Positions 52,940 through 62,900 of a stretch of 64,000 nt of DNA are shown here, piece by piece (the first letter of the stretch is position 1; each line of letters begins with the position of its first letter). This stretch comes from Streptomyces pristinaespiralis. GTDB taxonomy: Bacteria > Actinomycetota > Actinomycetes > Streptomycetales > Streptomycetaceae. Under the pieces are notes generated by a model, which saw only the letters and a program-made list of their open reading frames with translations, ran no database searches and was not told where the DNA came from. Both the position numbers and the translations under genes were made by a program. The stretch lies in NCBI RefSeq assembly GCF_001278075.1, contig NZ_CP011340.1, positions 5,084,001 to 5,148,000 of the forward strand. Direction: 5' to 3'.

Positions 52940-54223
52940 TCAAATGCCGTGCTTGCCGGGAATTCCCGGAAGGTCTCCGGCTTCTTCCGTGCCGGTCGCG
53001 GACTCACCGGCCGGTTTCGGCAGATCCGTGCGACGCGGGAGCAACAGCGGAGTGGCCAGGAGCAGCACACCGGCCGCCCCGATCGCGGCTCGCGCGCCGA
53101 TGGCGGCGGCCAGGACACCCCACAGCGCGGTCAGGACGGCGATCGCCCAGGCGTTGGTCGCGCGCCACGCCACCAGGACGCGGGTGACCTGCTCGGCAGG
53201 CACCCTCTCGAGGCGCTCTGTCGCGAAGAGCGGGTTGAACACGCCCATGCAGGTGATCAGAACCAGTTCGACGGCGAGGACGACGAACATGCCCGCGGTG
53301 CCCGGGGTCACGAGGACGAGGCCGATCGGCCACATCGCGCGCAGCACGCCCGACACCAGCAGCACGCGGCGGTGCCCGTGGCGGGCCGCCAGGCGGGGAG
53401 CGAGCCGGGCGCCGAGGAACCCGCCGAGACAGGGCAGGCCGAACGCGAGCCCGTACTGCCATGCCGACCAGTCCAGGTCGCCGAGCAGCAGAACGGCCAG
53501 CAGTGGTTCGGTCGCCATGATCAGTGCGTTGACGGTCACGGTGTTCCAGAACAGCGGACGCAGGTCGCGGTCGGCGAGGATGAACCGCCACCCGTCCAGC
53601 ACGGCGGTGGACCGGGGCCTCGTCGTGGCCCGGGGCGCTGTCCCCGTGCCGTGGTCCCGGATCGCGCCGATCGCCAGGGCGGACAGCAGGAACCCGGCCG
53701 CGTTGGCGATCACGGTGGCCACCGGCCCCAGCAGGGTCACTGCCGCGCCGCCGAGGGTGGGGCCCACGGCGGTGGCGGTCCAGGTGGTCGACTCGAAGCG
53801 GGCGCCTGCGACAAGGAGCTGACCGGGGGTCACCAGCGACCTCAGATACGCGCCGCTCGCGGCGGTGCCGGCGATGTTCGCCGCAGCCCCGACCACGGAG
53901 ACGGCGAGCAGTTGGGGGTACGTCAGCAGCCCTGCGGCGTAGGCGACCGGGATGCTCAGGAGGGCGGCGAACCGGACGGCGTACGTGGCGATCAGGACCG
54001 GTTTCCTGCGCCGTTGCTCGATCCACTGGCCGAGCGGCAGGGCCAGCATCGCGCCGGCCGCCGGGCCGGTGGCCGCCAGTGCGGAGACCGCGGCCGGGCC
54101 GGCGCCGAGGACCTGGATGGCGATCAGCGGGAACGCCCCGAACGCGAGCCAGGTGCCCACGGTGCCGGTCGCGTAGGCCGACCACAGCAGTCCGAACGAG
54201 CGCCCGAGCCGCTGCCGTCCCAC
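52940..54223 (-). CDS. MFS transporter (enterobactin exporter-like)
   Basis: The 427-residue protein has about ten to twelve membrane segments, starting LGRSFGLLWSAYATGTVGTWLAFGAFPLIAI, the layout of MFS exporters of the EntS/MdtG-like group. The loop after segment two reads LGQWIEQRRRKPV. GTG at 54223 has AGGAGG 7 nt upstream, far better than any start in the longer frame. It is oriented leftward like its neighbours but separated by more than 150 bases on each side. Confidence 0.88.
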   Translation of the reverse strand: MGRQRLGRSFGLLWSAYATGTVGTWLAFGAFPLIAIQVLGAGPAAVSALAATGPAAGAMLALPLGQWIEQRRRKPVLIATYAVRFAALLSIPVAYAAGLLTYPQLLAVSVVGAAANIAGTAASGAYLRSLVTPGQLLVAGARFESTTWTATAVGPTLGGAAVTLLGPVATVIANAAGFLLSALAIGAIRDHGTGTAPRATTRPRSTAVLDGWRFILADRDLRPLFWNTVTVNALIMATEPLLAVLLLGDLDWSAWQYGLAFGLPCLGGFLGARLAPRLAARHGHRRVLLVSGVLRAMWPIGLVLVTPGTAGMFVVLAVELVLITCMGVFNPLFATERLERVPAEQVTRVLVAWRATNAWAIAVLTALWGVLAAAIGARAAIGAAGVLLLATPLLLPRRTDLPKPAGESATGTEEAGDLPGIPGKHGI

Positions 54224-54369
54224 AGTGGTTCCTCCTGCCGCAGCGGATCGTTGACGAGAGGATTCGACCAGGTGGGTCCCCTGGGATCCAACGGGTTCGG
54301 GCGTACCGTCGAGTCCACGCCACAACAGGCGCCGCTGCGGTAGCGGGCCACCCCCGAGCGGGGCCGCCC

Positions 54370-54418
54370 GGGCCGTCGGCGCCCCCGCCCAGGAGGCCGT
54401 CCTCCCACCCGACGGCCC
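54370..54418 (-). terminator. Nested hairpin after the DHA2 exporter gene
   Basis: Ten-base arms GGGCCGTCGG (54370-54379) and CCGACGGCCC (54409-54418) enclose a smaller GGAGG-CCGT-CCTCC hairpin, about 30 bases past the stop of the leftward gene. Confidence 0.6.
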
Positions 54419-54448
54419 CGGCCGTCCGCGCCCCGGCGAACGCGCGCG

Positions 54449-55972
54449 TCACTCCGCGTCCGTCCGGACCGGGAACCGCTTCGGCGCCACGAACACCAGG
54501 ACCAGCAGCGCGGCCCCGGCCGCGGCCGCCGCGCCCACGTAGACGTGGTCGACCGCCGCGTCCACCGCCCGCCGCAGGCCCTCGGTGGCGTCGGCCGTCA
54601 GCGTGGCCGGGTTCTCCAGCGCGTGGGACACCGAGTCGAGGCTGCCGCCGCCGAGGCGGGAGAGCAGCACCGCGTTGGCGACCGCGCCGAAGAGGGCCGC
54701 GCCCATGGACTGGCCGACCTGGCGGCAGAAGAGGACGGACGCGGTCGTGGTGCCGCGCTCCGACCAGCCGACGGTGGACTGCACGCCCACGATCAGGGGG
54801 AGTTGGAACAGGCCGAGGGCCGCGCCGAGCAGCAGCATGGCGAGAGCCGGCTGCCACGGCTCGCCGGGAAACGGCAGCAGCGGGAAGGACAGCAGGACCA
54901 GCATGGCGGCGGTGATGCCCAGGATCGCGGTCCGCCGGAACCCGATGCGGTTGTAGACCCGGTCGGACAGGGCGGCGCTGACCGGCCAGCTCAGCGTCAT
55001 CACCGACAGGACGAAGCCCGCGGCGATCGGACCGAGGCCGAGGACGGACTGGGCGTAGGTCGGGAGGAAGACGGTGGGCGCGACCATCAGCAGGCCCAGT
55101 GCGCCCAGGGCCAGGTTGACCGCGGCGATGGTACGGCGACGCCAGACCCAGCCCGGGATGATCGGCTCCGCCGCCCGGCGTTCGACGACGACGGTGACCG
55201 CGACGAGGACGGCCCCGCCACCGAACAGCGCCAGGGAGGGGGCGGAGAGCCAGGGCCACGCGGTACCGCCCTGGACGAGGGCGGTGAGGAGCAGGGCGCC
55301 CGCCCCGAAGACGCACAGCGCCCCCGCCCAGTCGACGCGGGGCCGGACCGCGGGAGCGGGCCGGGCCGGCTCCACGAAGTAGCGGGCGACGAGGAAGAGC
55401 GCGACCGCGCCGACCGGCAGGTTGACGAGGAAGATCCAGCGCCAGTCCGCGTAACCGGCGAGCAGTCCGCCGACCGCGGGACCCGCCACCGCCGCCGTCG
55501 CCCAGACCGTGGACAGCCTGGCCTGGATCCTGGGCCGTTCCTTCAGCGGGTAGAGGTCGGCGGCGATGGTCTGCACCGTGCCCTGGAGCGCCCCGCCGCC
55601 GAGGCCCTGTACGACGCGGAAGGCGATGAGCGCGGCCATGTTCCATGCGACGGCGCACAGCAGGGAGCCCAGCAGGAACAGCACGATGCCGGCGATGAGG
55701 ACGGGCTTGCGGCCGAAGGTGTCGGAGAGCTTGCCGTACACGGGGAGGGTGACGGTGACGGCGAGGAGGTAGCCGGAGAAGAGCCAGGAGAAGACGGCGA
55801 AACCGCCCAGGTCGCCGACGATCTGGGGCACGGCGGTCGAGACGACCGTCCCGTCGAGCGCGGCCAGCGCCATGCCCAGCATGAGCGCCGCGACGACCGG
55901 TGCCCGTCCGGGGGGTGCGGCCGCGCCCGTGTCTGCTCCGGACAGGCGTTCAGTGCGGCCGGTGCTCCCCAT
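54449..55972 (-). CDS. MFS drug exporter, DHA2 (EmrB/QacA) family
   Basis: The 507-residue protein has about fourteen membrane segments, the count for DHA2 proton antiporters. Motif C-like and A-like elements are seen: LDGTVVSTAVPQIVGDLGG in the first segment, GKLSDTFGRKPVL after the second and VAGPAVGGLLAGYADWRWIFLVNLPVG in the fifth. ATG at 55972 (MGSTGRT) is preferred, with GGAAAGGA upstream, over an ATG 24 bases earlier. It is divergent from the MacB-like ABC operon, with palindromes between. Confidence 0.92.
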   Translation of the reverse strand: MGSTGRTERLSGADTGAAAPPGRAPVVAALMLGMALAALDGTVVSTAVPQIVGDLGGFAVFSWLFSGYLLAVTVTLPVYGKLSDTFGRKPVLIAGIVLFLLGSLLCAVAWNMAALIAFRVVQGLGGGALQGTVQTIAADLYPLKERPRIQARLSTVWATAAVAGPAVGGLLAGYADWRWIFLVNLPVGAVALFLVARYFVEPARPAPAVRPRVDWAGALCVFGAGALLLTALVQGGTAWPWLSAPSLALFGGGAVLVAVTVVVERRAAEPIIPGWVWRRRTIAAVNLALGALGLLMVAPTVFLPTYAQSVLGLGPIAAGFVLSVMTLSWPVSAALSDRVYNRIGFRRTAILGITAAMLVLLSFPLLPFPGEPWQPALAMLLLGAALGLFQLPLIVGVQSTVGWSERGTTTASVLFCRQVGQSMGAALFGAVANAVLLSRLGGGSLDSVSHALENPATLTADATEGLRRAVDAAVDHVYVGAAAAAGAALLVLVFVAPKRFPVRTDAE

Positions 55973-56358
55973 CGCTGCCCCAAGTCCTTTCCGCATGCAT
56001 CTATTTCTGGGGACACCTTCTCACTTGAGGCTGACGCAGGGGGAGGGTGCAGTCTCGTCGTACACCGGGTCCACCCGGGGGTGGAGTCCCCCTAGGGGCT
56101 CCTCCTTACTTCTGCCGGGGGGACGTTCGTCCCGGCGGACGACGTGAAGGCACCGCCGCGTTCCTTAACTTGTTCTTACGGCCGCAGCTGAGGCCCGCGA
56201 TCGACGCAGTTCCGGCCGGGGGTGGGGAAAACCCCCGGACCAAGACTGCGCTGCGCACCAGCGCGCCGGACCGCTTCCGTCGGAAGACTCGACACATACC
56301 CGCGGCGACGTGTTCGCCGGAACCAGACCGCACTTTCCCCAGAGCTAGGAGACCTACC
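55973..56358. promoter_or_regulatory. Divergent promoter region between DHA2 exporter and ABC transporter genes
   Basis: The 386 bases hold no gene. A 20-base imperfect palindrome GGAGTCCCCCTAGGGGCTCC at 56083-56102 and an AT-rich stretch with two GTTC direct repeats 12 bases apart (56160 and 56172) are the best candidates for control sites. The ABC gene has TAGGAG at 56346-56351. Confidence 0.5.
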
Positions 56359-57147
56359 GTGACTACGGCTGTAACCACCCCCGCACCCGGGGAGACCGGA
56401 GGGCGCACGGCCGTCGCCGCACGGGGGCGGCAGGTCGTCAAGGCGTACGGCGCGGGGGAGACCCGTGTCGTCGCGCTCGATCACGTCGACGTGGACATCG
56501 CCCGCGGGCAGTTCACCGCCATCATGGGCCCGTCCGGCTCCGGCAAGTCGACCCTCATGCACTGCCTGGCCGGTCTCGACACCGTCACCTCGGGTCAGAT
56601 CTTCATCGACGACACCGAGATCACCGGCCTGAAGGACAAGAAGCTCACGCGGCTGCGCCGGGACCGGATCGGCTTCATCTTCCAGGCGTTCAACCTGCTG
56701 CCGACGCTGAACGCCCTGGAGAACATCACGCTCCCCATGGACATCGCCGGCCGTAAGCCCGACGCCGCCTGGCTGAACCGGGTCGTGGAGACGGTCGGAC
56801 TGGGCGAGCGGCTACGGCACCGTCCCACCCAGCTCTCCGGCGGCCAGCAGCAGCGGGTCGCCGTCGCCCGTGCCCTCGCCGCCCGGCCGGAGATCATCTT
56901 CGGTGACGAGCCCACCGGAAACCTGGACTCGCGGGCGGGCGCCGAAGTGCTCGGCTTCCTGCGCAGGTCGGTCGACGAGCTGGGCCAGACCATCGTGATG
57001 GTCACGCACGACCCGGTCGCCGCCTCCTACGCGGACCGTGTCCTCTACCTGGCGGACGGCCGCATCGTCGACGAGATGCTCCGGCCGACCGCGGAGGCCG
57101 TCCTCGACCGCATGAAGGACTTCGACGCGCGCGGGCGGACGTCATGA
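56359..57147 (+). CDS. MacB/LolD-type ABC transporter ATP-binding protein
   Basis: The 262-residue ATPase has Walker A GPSGSGKS (57-64), the LSGGQQQR signature, Walker B IIFGDEP and the H-loop VMVTHD. The layout (PTLNALENITLPM, RLRRDRIGFIFQAFNLLPTL) is typical of MacB/LolD mechanotransmission ATPases rather than importers. GTG at 56359 has TAGGAG 7 nt upstream. It overlaps the permease gene by four bases. Confidence 0.95.
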   Translation: MTTAVTTPAPGETGGRTAVAARGRQVVKAYGAGETRVVALDHVDVDIARGQFTAIMGPSGSGKSTLMHCLAGLDTVTSGQIFIDDTEITGLKDKKLTRLRRDRIGFIFQAFNLLPTLNALENITLPMDIAGRKPDAAWLNRVVETVGLGERLRHRPTQLSGGQQQRVAVARALAARPEIIFGDEPTGNLDSRAGAEVLGFLRRSVDELGQTIVMVTHDPVAASYADRVLYLADGRIVDEMLRPTAEAVLDRMKDFDARGRTS

Positions 57148-59714
57148 CCGTCTTCAGAACCTCGCTGCGCAACTTCTTCGCGCACAAGGGGCGGATGGCC
57201 CTCTCTGCCGTCGCCGTGCTGCTGTCCGTGGCCTTCGTGTCGGGCACGCTCGTGTTCACCGACACCATGAACACCACGTTCGACAAGCTCTTCGCCGTCT
57301 CCTCCGCGGACGTGACCGTCAGCCCCAAGGGCGCCGAGGACACGGAGGCCCCGGCGACCGGAAGGCCGGAGACGCTGCCCGCCTCCCTCGTCGAGCAGGT
57401 CGGCAAGGTCGAGGGGGTGAAGTCGGCCGAGGGTGCCGTGTCCAGCATGAGCGTCACCGTCGTCGACTCGAAGAACAAGAACATGGGCTCCACCTCCGGC
57501 GCCCCGACGATCGCGGCCAACTGGACCAGGAACGACCTCAGGTCGATGGAGATCGCCTCGGGCCACGCCCCGCGCGGCCCCACCGAGGTCATGGTCGACG
57601 CCGACACGGCCGACAAGCACAAGCTGAAGCTGGGCGACGAACTGCGGACGATCGCCGTCACCGGCGACTTCACCGCGAAGATCACCGGCATCGCGTCCTT
57701 CAAGGTCACCAACCCCGGTGCCGCCGTCGTCTTCTACGACACCGCCACCGCGCAGCGTGAACTGCTCGGCAAAGAGGGTTTGTTCACCAACGTCATGGTC
57801 GTCGCCGACGAGGGCGTCAGTGACGAAGCGCTGAAGAAGAACCTCGCTTCCGCGCTGGAGCAGCCGTACAAGCTCCAGACCGCGAAGGAAGCGGCGGACT
57901 CCGGACGCGAGGAGGTCGGCTCGTTCCTCGACGTGATGAAGTACGCGATGCTCGGCTTCGCCGGGATCGCCTTCCTCGTCGGCATCTTCCTGATCGTCAA
58001 CACCTTTTCGATGCTGGTCGCCCAGCGCACCCGGGAGATCGGCCTGATGCGCGCCATCGGGTCGAGCCGTAAGCAGGTCAACCGCTCCGTGCTCGTCGAG
58101 GCGCTGCTGCTGGGCCTGGTCGGCTCGATCGCCGGTGTGGCCGCCGGTGTCGGGCTCGCCGTCGGGCTGATGAAGATGATGTCCGCGGTCGGCATGAACC
58201 TCTCCACCGACGACCTGACGGTGAAGTGGACGACCCCCGTGGTCGGCATGGTGCTCGGCATCGTCGTCACCGTCCTCGCCGCCTACATCCCGGCGCGCCG
58301 CGCCGGCAAGGTCTCGCCCATGGCGGCACTGCGCGACTCGGGCATGCCGGCCGACGGCAGGGCGGGCCGGATCCGCGGCGGCATCGGCCTCGTCCTCACC
58401 GGTGCCGGCGCCGCGGCCCTGCTGGTCGCCACGCAGGCGGACAAGGCGAGCGAGGGGTCGATGTTCCTCGGCCTCGGTGTGGTGCTGTCACTGATCGGCT
58501 TCGTCGTGGTCGGCCCGCTCCTGGCGGGCGGTGTGGTGCGTGTGATCAGCGCCCTGGTGCTGCGGATGTTCGGCCCGGTCGGCCGGATGGCCGAGCGCAA
58601 CGCGCTGCGCAACCCGCGCCGCACGGGAGCCACCGGCGCCGCCCTGATGATCGGCCTCGCCCTGGTGGCGTGCCTGTCGGTGGTCGGCTCCTCGATGGTG
58701 GCGTCGGCGACGGAGGAGCTCGACAAGTCGGTGGGCGCCGACTTCATCGTGCAGTCCGCCACCATGGGGCCCATCGTGCCGCAGGCGCAGGAGGCCCTGA
58801 AGAAGACGCCGGGCCTCGAGCACGTCACCGAGTACAAGGGCGTCGACGCGAAGATCACCGCCCCTGACGGCACGGCGGAGGACCTGCAACTGGTCGCCGC
58901 GGACCCGACGTACGCGAAGGATCTGCGCCGCGAGACGCTGGCGGGTGAGCTCTCCGCCGCCTACGGCAAGGACGCGATGTCCGTCGGCAGCGACTACGCG
59001 GAGAAGCGCGGCGTGAAGGTCGGCGACACGATCAAGGTCGAGTTCAAGAACGGCAGCCCCGCCGATCTCAAGGTCGCCGCGATCACCTCCGACGACACGA
59101 ACGTCGACAAGGGCGCGATGTACCTGAACATCACGACCGCCGCGCAGTACGTCCCGGCCGAGAAGATGCCCGAGAACATGATCATGTTCGCCAAGGCGGT
59201 CGACGGCCAGGAGAAGGAGGCGTACACCGCACTGAAGAAGTCGCTCGCCGGGTACCCGCAGTACAAGGTGCAGAACCAGACCGACTTCAAGCAGGACCTG
59301 AAGGACCAGATCGGGCAGCTGCTCAACATCGTCTACGGCCTGCTGGCTCTCGCGATCATCGTCGCGATCCTCGGTGTGGTGAACACCCTGGCCCTGTCGG
59401 TGGTCGAGCGGACCAGGGAGATCGGCCTGATGCGGGCCATCGGCCTCTCGCGCCGCCAGCTGCGCCGCATGATCCGCCTCGAGTCGGTGGTCATCGCCCT
59501 CTTCGGAGCGCTGCTGGGCCTCGGCCTCGGCATGGGCTGGGGCACCTCCGCCCAGCAGCTGCTGGCCCTGGAGGGACTGGGCGTCCTGGAGATCCCGTGG
59601 CCGACGATCATCACGGTCTTCGTGGGCTCGGCGTTCGTGGGCCTCTTCGCGGCCCTGGTACCGGCCTTCCGGGCCGGCCGGATGAACGTCCTGAACGCGA
59701 TCGCGACGGAGTAG
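57144..59714 (+). CDS. ABC transporter permease with two FtsX-like domains
   Basis: The 856-residue membrane protein has an N-terminal segment (residues 15-37), a large extracytoplasmic domain with a MacB-core-like fold, three membrane segments near 268-390, a second N-terminal-type pair near 410-500, another external domain and three closing segments near 735-850. Both FtsX units end in the TREIGLMRAIGxSRxQ coupling motif. It works with the preceding ATPase, probably in export or in sensing cell-wall-active compounds. A strong hairpin follows. Confidence 0.94.
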   Translation: MTVFRTSLRNFFAHKGRMALSAVAVLLSVAFVSGTLVFTDTMNTTFDKLFAVSSADVTVSPKGAEDTEAPATGRPETLPASLVEQVGKVEGVKSAEGAVSSMSVTVVDSKNKNMGSTSGAPTIAANWTRNDLRSMEIASGHAPRGPTEVMVDADTADKHKLKLGDELRTIAVTGDFTAKITGIASFKVTNPGAAVVFYDTATAQRELLGKEGLFTNVMVVADEGVSDEALKKNLASALEQPYKLQTAKEAADSGREEVGSFLDVMKYAMLGFAGIAFLVGIFLIVNTFSMLVAQRTREIGLMRAIGSSRKQVNRSVLVEALLLGLVGSIAGVAAGVGLAVGLMKMMSAVGMNLSTDDLTVKWTTPVVGMVLGIVVTVLAAYIPARRAGKVSPMAALRDSGMPADGRAGRIRGGIGLVLTGAGAAALLVATQADKASEGSMFLGLGVVLSLIGFVVVGPLLAGGVVRVISALVLRMFGPVGRMAERNALRNPRRTGATGAALMIGLALVACLSVVGSSMVASATEELDKSVGADFIVQSATMGPIVPQAQEALKKTPGLEHVTEYKGVDAKITAPDGTAEDLQLVAADPTYAKDLRRETLAGELSAAYGKDAMSVGSDYAEKRGVKVGDTIKVEFKNGSPADLKVAAITSDDTNVDKGAMYLNITTAAQYVPAEKMPENMIMFAKAVDGQEKEAYTALKKSLAGYPQYKVQNQTDFKQDLKDQIGQLLNIVYGLLALAIIVAILGVVNTLALSVVERTREIGLMRAIGLSRRQLRRMIRLESVVIALFGALLGLGLGMGWGTSAQQLLALEGLGVLEIPWPTIITVFVGSAFVGLFAALVPAFRAGRMNVLNAIATE

Positions 59715-59764
59715 CACCCACCGGTGGGCCCGGTACGGGGGTCCGGTCCCACCCGCACTCCGAA

Positions 59765-59799
59765 CGGCCCCGGGCGTCCTTGGCGGACGCCCGGGGCCG
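59765..59799 (+). terminator. Terminator after the ABC permease gene
   Basis: A perfect 15-bp stem (59765-59779 with 59785-59799) and 5-base loop lie 50 nt past the stop. A second 8-bp hairpin follows at 59808-59828. Confidence 0.9.
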
Positions 59800-59866
59800 C
59801 CGCGCTGCCCCGGCGCCGGACGCCGGGGCGTCCCTTGTCGCTCGCGCGAGTGACATCGGCAGGACG

Positions 59867-59872
59867 TAGTCT
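59867..59872 (+). promoter_or_regulatory. -10 box for mfd
   Basis: TAGTCT lies just past the double terminator and predicts a leader of about 68 nt for mfd. A -35 at normal spacing is not obvious. Confidence 0.45.
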
Positions 59873-59945
59873 GGAGACCCCCGGCCCGTACCACGTGTCG
59901 GGCGCCTCGCGTTGCCCACCCCTGCCCCCTGGACGGAACCCCTTC

Positions 59946-62900
59946 ATGAGCCTGCACGGTCTGCTCGATGCCGTCGTACGTGACCCGGCGCTCGCCGAAG
60001 CGGTCAAGGCGGCCGGCGACGGCCGCCGTACGCATGTGGACCTGGTGGGGCCGCCCGCGGCGCGGCCCTTCGCCGTGGCCGCCCTGGCCCGCGACGCCGG
60101 CCGCACCGTGCTGGCCGTCACCGCCACCGGCCGGGAGGCCGAGGACCTGGCCGCCGCGCTGCGGTCGCTGCTGCCGGACGAGGGCGTCGTCGAGTACCCG
60201 GCGTGGGAGACGCTGCCGCACGAGCGGCTCTCGCCCCGCTCCGACACCGTCGGCCGCCGCCTCGCCGTGCTGCGCCGCCTGGCCCACCCGTCGGCCGACG
60301 ACCCGTCGACAGGGCCCGTGCGGGTCGTGGTCGCGCCCGTACGGTCCGTGCTCCAGCCGCAGGTCAAGGGGTTGGGCGACCTCGAGCCCGTTTCGCTGCG
60401 CACGGGGCAGCAGGCCGATCTGAACGACGTCGTCGAAGGGCTGGCCGCGGCCGCCTACTCGCGGGTGGAACTGGTCGAGAAGCGCGGCGAGTTCGCCGTG
60501 CGCGGCGGCATCCTGGACGTCTTCCCGCCGACGGAGGAGCACCCCCTTCGGGTGGAGTTCTGGGGCGACGACGTCGAGGAGATCCGCTACTTCAAGGTCG
60601 CCGACCAGAGGTCCCTGGAGATCGCGGAGCACGGGCTGTGGGCCCCGCCCTGCCGTGAGCTCCTGCTGACCACCGAGGTGCGGCGGCGTGCCGCCGCCCT
60701 CGCGGAGGCCCACCCCGAGCTGGGCGAGCTGCTGGGCAAGATCGCCGAGGGTATCGCGGTCGAGGGCATGGAATCCCTCGCGCCGGTGCTCGTCGACGAG
60801 ATGGAACTGCTGCTGGACGTCCTGCCGCAGGGCTCGATGGCCGTGGTGTGCGACCCGGAGCGGGTGCGGACACGGGCGGCCGACCTGGTGGCGACGTCCC
60901 AGGAGTTCCTCCAGGCGTCCTGGGCCGCCACCGCGGGCGGTGGCGAGGCCCCGATCGACGTCGGCGCGGCCTCCCTGTGGGGCATCGCGGACGTACGGGA
61001 CCGGGCGCGCGAGCTCGGGATGATGTGGTGGTCCGTGTCCCCGTTCGCGTCGGAGGCATCCGACCAGGAGGACGACACCGTCAAGCTCGGCATGCACGCC
61101 CCGGACACGTACCGCGGTGACACCGCCCGCGCGCTCGCCGACACCAAGGGCTGGCTGGCCGACGGCTGGCGCACCGTGTTCGTGACGGAGGCGCACGGCC
61201 CCGCCTCCCGCACGGTGGAGGTGCTGGGGAGCGAGGGCATCGCGGCACGGCTGGACGCCGACCTGACCGAGATCACACCGTCGGTCGTCCACGTCGCCTG
61301 CGGTTCCATCGACTACGGCTTCGTCGACCCGGGGCTCAAGCTGGCCGTCCTCACCGAGACCGACCTGACCGGCCAGAAGGCGGCCGGCAAGGACGGCCGG
61401 CGGATGCCGACCAGACGCCGCAAGACGATCGACCCGCTGACCCTCGAGGCCGGCGACTACATCGTCCACGAGCAGCACGGCGTGGGCCGCTACCTGGAGA
61501 TGGTGCAGCGCACGGTCCAGGGCGCGACCCGCGAGTACCTGCTCGTCGAGTACGCCCCCGCCAAGCGCGGCCAGCCCGGCGACCGCCTCTACATTCCGAC
61601 CGACCAGCTGGAGCAGGTCACCAAGTACGTGGGTGGCGAGGCGCCGACACTCCACCGGCTCGGCGGAGCGGACTGGACGAAGACCAAGGCGCGCGCGAAG
61701 AAGGCGGTCAAGGAGATCGCCGCGGACCTGATCAAGCTGTACTCGGCCCGCATGGCCGCCCCCGGCCACGCCTTCGGCCCGGACACGCCGTGGCAGCGGG
61801 AGCTGGAGGACGCCTTCGCTTACGTGGAGACGCCCGACCAGCTCTCGACGATCGCCGAGGTCAAGGAGGACATGGAGAAGACGGTCCCGATGGACCGGCT
61901 GATCTGCGGCGACGTCGGCTACGGCAAGACGGAGATCGCGGTCCGGGCGGCCTTCAAGGCGGTCCAGGACGGCAAGCAGGTCGCCGTCCTCGTCCCCACG
62001 ACCCTCCTCGTCCAGCAGCACTTCGGCACCTTCTCAGAGCGCTACTCGCAGTTCCCCGTGGTGACCCGGGCGTTGTCGCGTTTCCAGTCGGACGCCGACG
62101 CGAAGGCGACGCTCGAAGGACTGCGGGACGGCTCGGTCGACATCGTGATCGGCACGCACCGCCTCTTCTCCTCCGAGACCAAGTTCAAGGACCTGGGCCT
62201 CGTCATCGTCGACGAGGAGCAGCGCTTCGGCGTCGAGCACAAGGAGCAGCTGAAGAAGCTGCGGGCCGACGTGGACGTCCTGACGATGTCCGCCACGCCC
62301 ATCCCCCGCACGCTGGAGATGGCGGTGACCGGCATCCGCGAGATGTCGACGATCACCACCCCGCCGGAGGAGCGGCACCCGGTGCTCACCTTCGTCGGCC
62401 CGTACGAGGAGAAGCAGATCGGTGCCGCCGTGCGGCGTGAACTGCTGCGCGAGGGCCAGGTCTTCTACATCCACAACCGCGTCGAGTCGATCGACCGGGC
62501 CGCGGCGCGGCTGCGCGAGATCGTGCCGGAGGCGCGCATCGCCACCGCGCACGGTCAGATGTCGGAATCGGCGCTGGAGCAGGTCGTCGTGGACTTCTGG
62601 GAGAAGAAGTTCGACGTGCTGGTCTCCACGACGATCGTCGAGTCCGGTATCGACATCGCCAACGCCAACACCCTCATCGTGGAGCGTGGCGACAACTTCG
62701 GCCTCTCGCAGCTCCACCAGCTGCGCGGCCGTGTCGGCCGGAGCCGGGAGCGGGGGTACGCCTACTTCCTCTACCCGCCGGAGAAGCCGCTCACGGAGAC
62801 CGCGCACGAGCGTCTCGCCACGATCGCCCAGCACACGGAGATGGGCGCGGGCATGTACGTCGCGATGAAGGACCTCGAGATCCGCGGCGCAGGCAATTTG

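Noticed and set aside
56160..56175. PHO-box-like GTTC direct repeats upstream of the ABC transporter gene
   Set aside because: The GTTC cores are 12 bases apart, not the 11 of PhoP direct repeats, and the remaining bases do not match.
58488..62021. Very long open frame on the minus strand opposite the ABC permease and mfd
   Set aside because: It covers two unrelated, confidently identified genes, crosses their terminators and promoter, and has no recognisable motifs.
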